From the NCBI RefSeq assembly GCF_048020265.1, contig NZ_CP171843.1, positions 2,666,001 through 2,730,000 on the forward strand: a stretch of 64,000 nt of DNA. The letters run 5' to 3'. Numbering within the stretch: the stretch's first letter is position 1; each line of letters opens with the position of its first letter. This DNA is from Limnohabitans_A sp048020265. Lineage in GTDB: Bacteria > Pseudomonadota > Gammaproteobacteria > Burkholderiales > Burkholderiaceae_C. Below are positions 58,719 through 64,000 of the stretch, piece by piece. The position numbers and the translations under genes were made by a program. The notes below the pieces were generated by a model. That model did no database searches. It worked only from the letters and a program-made list of their open reading frames with translations, and was not told the DNA's origin.

Positions 58719-58988
58719 TCACTCGCCTTCGCCAAATTTATCGGCGATCAGCGCCAGCAACGCATCGAGCGCCTCCTGCTCGCGCTCACCCGAGGTTTCC
58801 AGCAGCACTTCGCTGCCCAGCCCGGCGGCCAGCATCATCACGCCCATGATGCTTTTGGCATTGATGCGGCGCTCGCCCTTGCTCATCCAGACATCGCATG
58901 GAAAGCTGCCAGCCAACTTGGTCAGCTTGGCCGAGGCCCGGGCATGCAAGCCCAATTTATTGCTGATGGTCGTGGTGGCTTGGGGCAT
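58719..58988 (-). CDS. ptsH: PTS phosphocarrier HPr
   Basis: An 89-residue phosphocarrier. The phospho-His is in GLHARASAK and the regulatory-Ser-like site in NAKSIMGVMML. Its ribosome site AGGAAAG and start lie inside the end of the EIIA gene (32-base overlap). It hands phosphate from EI to the EIIA upstream. Confidence 0.95.
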   Translation of the reverse strand: MPQATTTISNKLGLHARASAKLTKLAGSFPCDVWMSKGERRINAKSIMGVMMLAAGLGSEVLLETSGEREQEALDALLALIADKFGEGE

Positions 58989-59400
58989 GTCTCTTTCCTG
59001 TTTGATTTTGGGGAGCGGTGCTGCCCACGGGCATCACGCCTTGCGTGCCGCCAGCCTGGGCGCGGGTGGCCAAGGCCTCCAGGCTCTCGTGGCGGTAGCA
59101 GACGCTGCGCAGCAGCATGGGCAAATTGGCACCCGCCACCAGCCGCGTGTGCTGGCCGTCATTGAGTTGCTGCGCCACGTTGCAAGGGGTCGCGCCAAAA
59201 ACATCGCTGAGCAAGAGCACTTCGGATGTGTTCAGGGCGCCAATGGCCTCACGTGCCTTGACCAAACTGGCTTCTGGCGCGTCATTGGGCAACACATCGA
59301 TCGCCAGAACCCCGGCCGCACAGTCCGGAAAAACGTGCAAAGCACAGTCGCGCAAGGCGCTGGCCAATGGGGCGTGAGCAATGATGAGGATGCCGATCAT
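58957..59400 (-). CDS. PTS EIIA component, mannose/fructose (Man) type
   Basis: A 147-residue EIIA of the mannose family, with phospho-His in ILIIAHAPLASAL near residue 9 and the LLLSDVFGATPCNVA loop. The C-terminal 22 residues (His/Gln-rich) extend beyond the domain and overlap ptsH. No EIIB, EIIC or EIID gene is nearby, so the phosphorelay is probably regulatory, as reported for betaproteobacteria. Confidence 0.92.
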   Translation of the reverse strand: MIGILIIAHAPLASALRDCALHVFPDCAAGVLAIDVLPNDAPEASLVKAREAIGALNTSEVLLLSDVFGATPCNVAQQLNDGQHTRLVAGANLPMLLRSVCYRHESLEALATRAQAGGTQGVMPVGSTAPQNQTGKRHAPSHHDHQQ

Positions 59401-59413
59401 GAGGTTTTGATTA

Positions 59414-60691
59414 TCAGGGCTGAACCGGCTTTTTCAGCAAGAAGTACAACCAGGAAAGCACGGAGCAAACGCCAAAGCAGGCCAGCGCGGCCTGGTAGGC
59501 GGCAGGCTTGGTCAAGCCGATGCCCAGGCCTGCGTCGACCAGCAAGCCGATGCCCCACTGGACCACAAAAATCCCGGCAAACACCACCAGGTTATAGGCC
59601 GACAGCGCGCGACCGGCCAAATGTGACGGAAACGCCATGCCCACGGCTGGTTGGGCCAATGCCACAAAGGTGCTGGTCACGCACAGCAAGGCCACCCCCA
59701 CGGCAGCCCCGTCGCCCACGGCGGGTCCCATCCAGACCAAGGCACCAATCACCAAAAAGCTCAATGGAACGCCCCAGGCAATCAGGCGCTCGACCGGGAT
59801 GCCTCTGCGCGCCAGACCCGGAGTGATCAAGCCCCACAGCCAAAAACTCACGAGCATGGCCAGGTTGATGAGGAACAAACCCTGGGCCGCTTCGCCCGCA
59901 GTCCATCCGGCCACTTGGGTCATCCAGGGGCCTGCCCACAGGGTTTGGATGGCCACCATGCCGCCGTAGGTGAAAAAGCCGATCGGCGTCATGCGCCAAA
60001 AATAAGCACTGCGCCAGATTTCGCGGTAAGTGCCATCGTCGTGAGATGGCGACTGTGGCGTGCTGGCCTTGGGGGTCGCCTTTTGCCAAACCGGCACCAC
60101 CAAGGCAATCAAGAGCATGGCGATGGCGATCATCACGCCCAGCATGACAAACAGGGCACGCCAGCCCCAAATGGGCATGAGCCACTGCACCGGCAAGGTG
60201 GCCGCCAGCATGCCCAAAGAGCCGGTCATCAGCATCCAGGAGTTGGTGCGCAGTTGGGTGCTGGCATCAAACCAGCGCCGGTAGCCGGTCAGGGGTGCCA
60301 TCAGGCAAGCGCTCACGCCCATGCCGCACAACACGCGCGCAGCCAGCAGGCCATGAAAGCTGTCCGCCCAGGCAAAAGCCAGACAACCCAGCACCGCGAA
60401 CATCAAAAAAGCCAGGATGACTTTTTTGGGGCCGTGTTGGTCCAGCCAGCGCCCCAAGGGCAGCTGGGTGAGCGAAAAGCCCAAAAAGTACCCCCCCGCC
60501 AGCAAGCCCAAATCCTGCGCACTCAGGTTGAACTCGCTGGTCAAAGTGGGCGACAAGGTGGCCGTAATGGCCCGCACCAGGGCGGAAAAGAAATAGGCCA
60601 GCGCAAAGGCCAGAAACACCACCACCGCCATGCGACGTGGCAAGTGGTCGGGGTGCGCCAACGTGTTGGAGGTCATGCTGGCAGCGCTCAT
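59414..60691 (-). CDS. MFS transporter
   Basis: A 425-residue permease with about 12 helices and an N-terminal half typical of the major facilitator superfamily (LTQLPLGRWLDQHGPKKVIL, with the GxxxDxxGxxK-like loop after helix 2). Substrate unknown. It begins inside the stop of the lipoprotein gene (ATGA) and ends 13 bases before the EIIA gene, all on one strand. Confidence 0.85.
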   Translation of the reverse strand: MSAASMTSNTLAHPDHLPRRMAVVVFLAFALAYFFSALVRAITATLSPTLTSEFNLSAQDLGLLAGGYFLGFSLTQLPLGRWLDQHGPKKVILAFLMFAVLGCLAFAWADSFHGLLAARVLCGMGVSACLMAPLTGYRRWFDASTQLRTNSWMLMTGSLGMLAATLPVQWLMPIWGWRALFVMLGVMIAIAMLLIALVVPVWQKATPKASTPQSPSHDDGTYREIWRSAYFWRMTPIGFFTYGGMVAIQTLWAGPWMTQVAGWTAGEAAQGLFLINLAMLVSFWLWGLITPGLARRGIPVERLIAWGVPLSFLVIGALVWMGPAVGDGAAVGVALLCVTSTFVALAQPAVGMAFPSHLAGRALSAYNLVVFAGIFVVQWGIGLLVDAGLGIGLTKPAAYQAALACFGVCSVLSWLYFLLKKPVQP

Positions 60692-61236
60692 GGCTTGATT
60701 CCATCGAACAAGGTGTTGGCCAACTCTGCTGCGATGTTGCGGTCATACACCACGGCATGAAGCAATCGCACCCGATCACCTTCGGCCACGGCACCCCACA
60801 CGGCGTCCATCTTCACCGGCTCGCTATTGGCCCGCTGACCCGTCGCTTGCACCCGCACAGAGGTCGCCAAGGGCAACTGGCCAGGCCGCAACCAGGCCTG
60901 CTGCTGTCCGGCCGCCAAGGGCTGGGACACGCGGGCATTGTCCAGGGTGGCTTTTTGCCAGGCGACCATCACCGCGCTGGCATCGGTGCCGGCCGGCAAG
61001 GAAGCCGTCATGACGGCCAACATGGCACTGCTGCTTTCACAGCCCACTACGTGCAAGTCCACAAGCACACCGCCCAGGGGCACGCTGCGGGTGGTGCGGT
61101 CGGGTTTACAGGGCAATTGGACTTTGAGTGCACTGCCTTCAAAGGACACGTCCCGCCAATTTTGGGCAGGACTGCAAGCACTCAAAATCAGGGGCAAGAC
61201 AAGACTGGCCGTCAGGGCCGTGTAAAAGGTTCGCAT
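60688..61236 (-). CDS. Predicted lipoprotein of unknown function
   Basis: A 182-residue protein: signal and lipobox ILSAC, then a soluble domain with two further Cys (LPCKPD and VVGCESSS) that may form a disulfide. No catalytic motif is seen. It is the first gene of the run MFS-EIIA-HPr-EI by ATGA coupling. Similar small lipoproteins are common but unnamed. Confidence 0.75.
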   Translation of the reverse strand: MRTFYTALTASLVLPLILSACSPAQNWRDVSFEGSALKVQLPCKPDRTTRSVPLGGVLVDLHVVGCESSSAMLAVMTASLPAGTDASAVMVAWQKATLDNARVSQPLAAGQQQAWLRPGQLPLATSVRVQATGQRANSEPVKMDAVWGAVAEGDRVRLLHAVVYDRNIAAELANTLFDGIKP

Positions 61237-61288
61237 GGGGTGATTATCCTGATCAGCGACCGCGTCAGGTTTTGGCGACAATGTGCCC

Positions 61289-62533
61289 ATGAATTCACTC
61301 GATGGCATCCGCGTTCTCGACCTCTCCCGCGTTCTGGCGGGCCCCTGGTGCACCCAGACCTTGGCCGATCTGGGGGCCGATGTGATCAAGATCGAGCGCC
61401 CCGGCACGGGTGACGATACCCGCACTTGGGGGCCACCTTTCTTGAAGGACTCTCAAGGCCAGGACACCGCCGAGGCCGCCTACTACTTGGGGGCCAACCG
61501 CAACAAGCGATCGGTGACGTGTGACATCGCCCAGCCGGAAGGCCAGGCGCTGATCCGCGAACTGGTTCGGCACTGCGACGTGTTTGTAGAGAACTTCAAG
61601 GTTGGCGACATGGCCCGCTACGGGCTGGACTATGCCAGCCTGAGTGCGCTGAACCCCAAGCTGGTCTATTGCAGCGTGACGGGGTTTGGACAGACTGGCC
61701 CTTACCGCGAGCGGGCAGGCTACGACTATGCGGTGCAAGGCATCGGCGGCTTGATGAGTGTGACCGGCGAGCGCGACGACCTGGGTGGCGGCCCGCAAAA
61801 AGTGGGCGTGGCTGTGGCCGACCTGTTCACGGGCATGTACGCCACCGTGGCGATTTTGGCTGCCCTGCGCCACGCCGAGCGCACGGGTGAAGGCCAGCAT
61901 GTCGACATGGCCTTGCTCGACACGCAGGTCGCCATGCTGGCCAATTTGGGCTCCAATTACCTGGTCAGCGGCAAAACGCCGGGACGCGCCGGCAACGCGC
62001 ACCAGAACATCGTGCCCTACCAGGTGTTCGAGGTCATGGCCCCACCCGGTGCAGCGCCTGGCAGCCGCGACCACCTGATCCTGGCGGTGGGCAACGATGG
62101 GCAGTTTGCCAAGTTCTGCGCCGTGGCCGGCTGCCCCGAGCTGGCGCAGGACGCGCGCTACGCCCTGAACGCCGACCGGGTTCGCCACCGGGCCACATTG
62201 GTGCCCCTCTTGGAAGGCATCCTCAAAACCCGCACCAAGGCCGACTGGTTGGCGGCACTGGAAGCCGCCAAGGTGCCTTGTGGGGCGATCAACACCCTGA
62301 GCGAGGTCTTTGTGGACCCGCAAGTCGAGGCTCGCGGCATGGTGCAGTCATGGCAACACCCGGTCAAACCCGACCTGAAGCTGGTGGCCAGCCCGATCAA
62401 GATGAGCCGCACCCCCGTACGCCGGGACTTGCCACCGCCCATGCTGGGTCAGCACACGGCCGCAGTCCTGACCGAAGTGCTGGGCTGGTCCGCCGAACAA
62501 CTCGGTCCGCTGCGCGGCAAGGGGGTGATCTGA
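61289..62533 (+). CDS. CaiB/BaiF (class III) CoA-transferase
   Basis: A 414-residue acyl-CoA transferase, two intertwined domains. It begins LDGIRVLDLSRVLAGPWCTQ and has the catalytic Asp in GEGQHVDMALLDTQVAML; GADVIKIERPGTGDDTR is typical. CoA donor and acceptor (formate, succinate, carnitine or an aromatic acid) cannot be read from sequence. It overlaps the next hydrolase start (TGATG). Confidence 0.9.
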   Translation: MNSLDGIRVLDLSRVLAGPWCTQTLADLGADVIKIERPGTGDDTRTWGPPFLKDSQGQDTAEAAYYLGANRNKRSVTCDIAQPEGQALIRELVRHCDVFVENFKVGDMARYGLDYASLSALNPKLVYCSVTGFGQTGPYRERAGYDYAVQGIGGLMSVTGERDDLGGGPQKVGVAVADLFTGMYATVAILAALRHAERTGEGQHVDMALLDTQVAMLANLGSNYLVSGKTPGRAGNAHQNIVPYQVFEVMAPPGAAPGSRDHLILAVGNDGQFAKFCAVAGCPELAQDARYALNADRVRHRATLVPLLEGILKTRTKADWLAALEAAKVPCGAINTLSEVFVDPQVEARGMVQSWQHPVKPDLKLVASPIKMSRTPVRRDLPPPMLGQHTAAVLTEVLGWSAEQLGPLRGKGVI

Positions 62534-63261
62534 TGGCCAACTTTTTACTGGTGCACGGTGCTTGGCACGGGGCTTGGTGCTGGCAACGTGTCTTGCCAGG
62601 TCTGTTCCAAGCCGGCCACCGTGCCCATGCCGTCACCCTGACCGGGGTGGGCGAGCGCGCTCACCTGCTCCACCCAGGCATCGATCTGGAGACCCACATC
62701 ACCGACGTGATGGCGGCCATGGACGCCGAAGAAATGAACAAGGTGGTGTTGGTGGTGCACTCGTACGCGGGCATGCTGGGCACGGCGGTGGCCGACCGCA
62801 GGCCCGAGCGCCTGCGCCACCTCGTGTATCTGGATGCGGTGCTGCCCAAACCGGGCGAAAGCTGGAGCAGCACGCACGCCAGCGCCACCCGCAATGCCCG
62901 CATCGCCGCTTCACAAGCCGACCCCTTGCACGCATTTCCTGCGCCAGACCCTTCGGTTTTTGGTTTGAGCGATGCCGACCACGCCTGGGTGCAAAGGCGT
63001 CAAACCCCGCACCCGGGCGGCCCTTATACCCAGGTGCTCGACTTTGACCCACAGCGTGTGGCCAGCGTGCCGCGCACCTTCATCAACTGCACCACCCCGC
63101 CTTTGGGCACCATCGATGTCAGCCGCCTGCGCATGGTGGACCCCAAATTCTGGGACGGCGCCTGGTTACCGGGCTCACAAGTGCAGGAGATGCACACCGG
63201 TCATGACCCCATGGTCAGTGACCCCCAAGGTTTGCTGAAGCTCTTGCTGACCATCGTTTGA
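62533..63261 (+). CDS. Alpha/beta hydrolase (EstC/SABP2-like)
   Basis: A 242-residue small hydrolase. Oxyanion LLVHGAWHGAWCW, nucleophile region VVLVVHSYAGML (Ser in an atypical V-H-S-Y-A elbow instead of G-x-S-x-G), Asp expected after the lid and a late HTGHDPM holding the probable catalytic His. ATG 62533 overlaps the CoA-transferase stop, so the two are coupled; perhaps a thioesterase or lactonase acting on its product. Confidence 0.82.
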   Translation: MANFLLVHGAWHGAWCWQRVLPGLFQAGHRAHAVTLTGVGERAHLLHPGIDLETHITDVMAAMDAEEMNKVVLVVHSYAGMLGTAVADRRPERLRHLVYLDAVLPKPGESWSSTHASATRNARIAASQADPLHAFPAPDPSVFGLSDADHAWVQRRQTPHPGGPYTQVLDFDPQRVASVPRTFINCTTPPLGTIDVSRLRMVDPKFWDGAWLPGSQVQEMHTGHDPMVSDPQGLLKLLLTIV

Positions 63262-63302
63262 CAAGCTCGAAGAGCCCTGAGGGCCAATCCTGATGTGACC
63301 GA

Positions 63303-64000
63303 TCAGCGCAGGGCACCGAACACTTTAGTCAAGATGGCACTGCCGGCTTGCGCAGGGTTTTGTCGGATTTTCTTTTCCTCTTCGCCGATCATGAAATACA
63401 GACCGTCGAGGGTTTTGGCCGTGACGTGCGTCTCCAATTTGGCTTTGTCCTTGTCCAACAGCCCCATGCCGGTGAGTTTGATAGCCACCGCATTGAACTG
63501 ATTCACCACCCCGAGTTTTTCCAACGATTGCTTGACCGTGGGCATGAACTCCACGGTCAAAGGTTCACGCGTCTTGCTGGCAAAAAACTGCGTCACCGAA
63601 TCGTCTCCACCTTGCAAGATGCTTTTGGCGTCTTGCACACTCATGGTCTCGATGGATTGCGTCAGCCATTTTTGGGCTTGAGGCACCGCGGCTTCTGCGG
63701 CGCGGTTCATTTGCAAATTCAGCTCATCCAGCTGCTGGCCCAGGCCCAAAGACTTGAGCAGCTTGCCCGCTTTTTTAACCGCATCTGGCAATGCGATGCG
63801 CACTTTGTCATTGCCCCAAAAGCCATCATGTGCACCCAGCAGCTGTACAGCCACTTCGCCACCTTTTTGCAACGCCTGTTTCAGCCCCCTGGACGCATCG
63901 GCCGATGTGAGCGCAGCCAAACCCTGCGCATGTGCGGGCACAATGACCAACGCGCCTGCGGACATGGCAAACGTATTAAACTTTCTGCGATGAAGATGCA
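63303..64000 (-). CDS. DUF4197 family exported protein, 5' end at window edge
   Basis: About 232 residues visible of a DUF4197 protein (a helical domain of unknown function). The first ATG inside the window is at 63965, but the frame is open to the edge: HLHRRKFNTFAMSAGALVIV precedes it and gives a signal peptide with a twin-Arg motif, cut near PAHAQ. The last in-frame codon is NTG with its first base just outside the window, so a start there is very likely. DAVKKAGKLLKSLGLG and the C-terminal ILTKVFGALR are family-like. Confidence 0.82.
   Translation of the reverse strand, partial: HLHRRKFNTFAMSAGALVIVPAHAQGLAALTSADASRGLKQALQKGGEVAVQLLGAHDGFWGNDKVRIALPDAVKKAGKLLKSLGLGQQLDELNLQMNRAAEAAVPQAQKWLTQSIETMSVQDAKSILQGGDDSVTQFFASKTREPLTVEFMPTVKQSLEKLGVVNQFNAVAIKLTGMGLLDKDKAKLETHVTAKTLDGLYFMIGEEEKKIRQNPAQAGSAILTKVFGALR

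Noticed and set aside
58679..58735. An earlier start for enzyme I
   Set aside because: It would overlap ptsH, and the family N-terminus begins at the later methionine.

Overview
The window is ordinary, GC-rich, gene-dense chromosome of a betaproteobacterium, most likely Burkholderiales/Comamonadaceae (a Limnohabitans-, Rhodoferax- or Hydrogenophaga-like organism). This is inferred from protein style and gene orders: the atpIBEFHAGDC order, ybeD-lipB-lipA, a PTS reduced to EIIA-HPr-EI, and rsmI divergent from yraN-diaA-dolP. I see no transposase, integrase, prophage, CRISPR array or rRNA. One tRNA gene is present.

Region by region. 1-2668: the 3' part of a molybdenum-hydroxylase gene, coupled to a ModA-like binding protein that has no signal peptide. 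2680-7084: a MarR-controlled catabolic operon (FAD monooxygenase, DUF2783 miniprotein, VOC protein, fumarylacetoacetase) preceded by a perfect palindrome that overlaps a good promoter. 7178-11581: yggS, a beta-hydroxyacid dehydrogenase, dolP, diaA, yraN and rsmI. 11650-14361: a DMT exporter, a ketopantoate-reductase-like protein and a class II aldolase in one operon. 14455-21025: a complete homoprotocatechuate meta-cleavage operon, hpaR-G1-G2-E-D-F-H-I. 21147-24636: a secreted alpha/beta hydrolase, nitronate monooxygenase and radA. 24640-32480: a DUF5666 lipoprotein, ilvE, a zinc-finger protein, a two-component system, ampG and an M48 protease. 33465-40813: an envelope/stress block (glycine-zipper lipoprotein, miniproteins, OmpA-like protein, YqjD/YqjE-like proteins, a Crp/Fnr regulator, a CheB-CheR-PAS hybrid and a BON lipoprotein). 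40918-46000: xth, pyrE, an NlpC/P60 protein, tRNA-Arg(CCG), a cytochrome c and hydrolases. 46100-53317: the ATP synthase operon. 53509-56925: lipoate synthesis genes and a YghU-like GST. 56930-61236: the PTS phosphorelay with an MFS carrier and a lipoprotein. 61289-64000: a CoA-transferase, a hydrolase and a DUF4197 protein that runs off the edge.

How the genes work together. Two aromatic-catabolism modules dominate the first third. The hpa operon takes homoprotocatechuate to succinate semialdehyde and pyruvate under HpaR. The 2744-7084 operon joins a ring hydroxylase to a fumarylacetoacetase, so it looks like a homogentisate/gentisate-type route, but no cupin ring-cleavage dioxygenase is nearby. 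No 4-hydroxyphenylacetate hydroxylase (hpaBC) or permease gene lies in the window.

The less expected observations are: two pairs of divergent genes whose start codons physically overlap (rsmI/yraN and pyrE/xth); operator-like palindromes at both marR-type genes; a 50-codon gene ending the yqjD/yqjE-like operon; a signal-less ModA-like protein tied to a molybdoenzyme; and a REP-like inverted pair between hpaI and the aldolase operon. I did not find a clear-cut new defence or mobile system.
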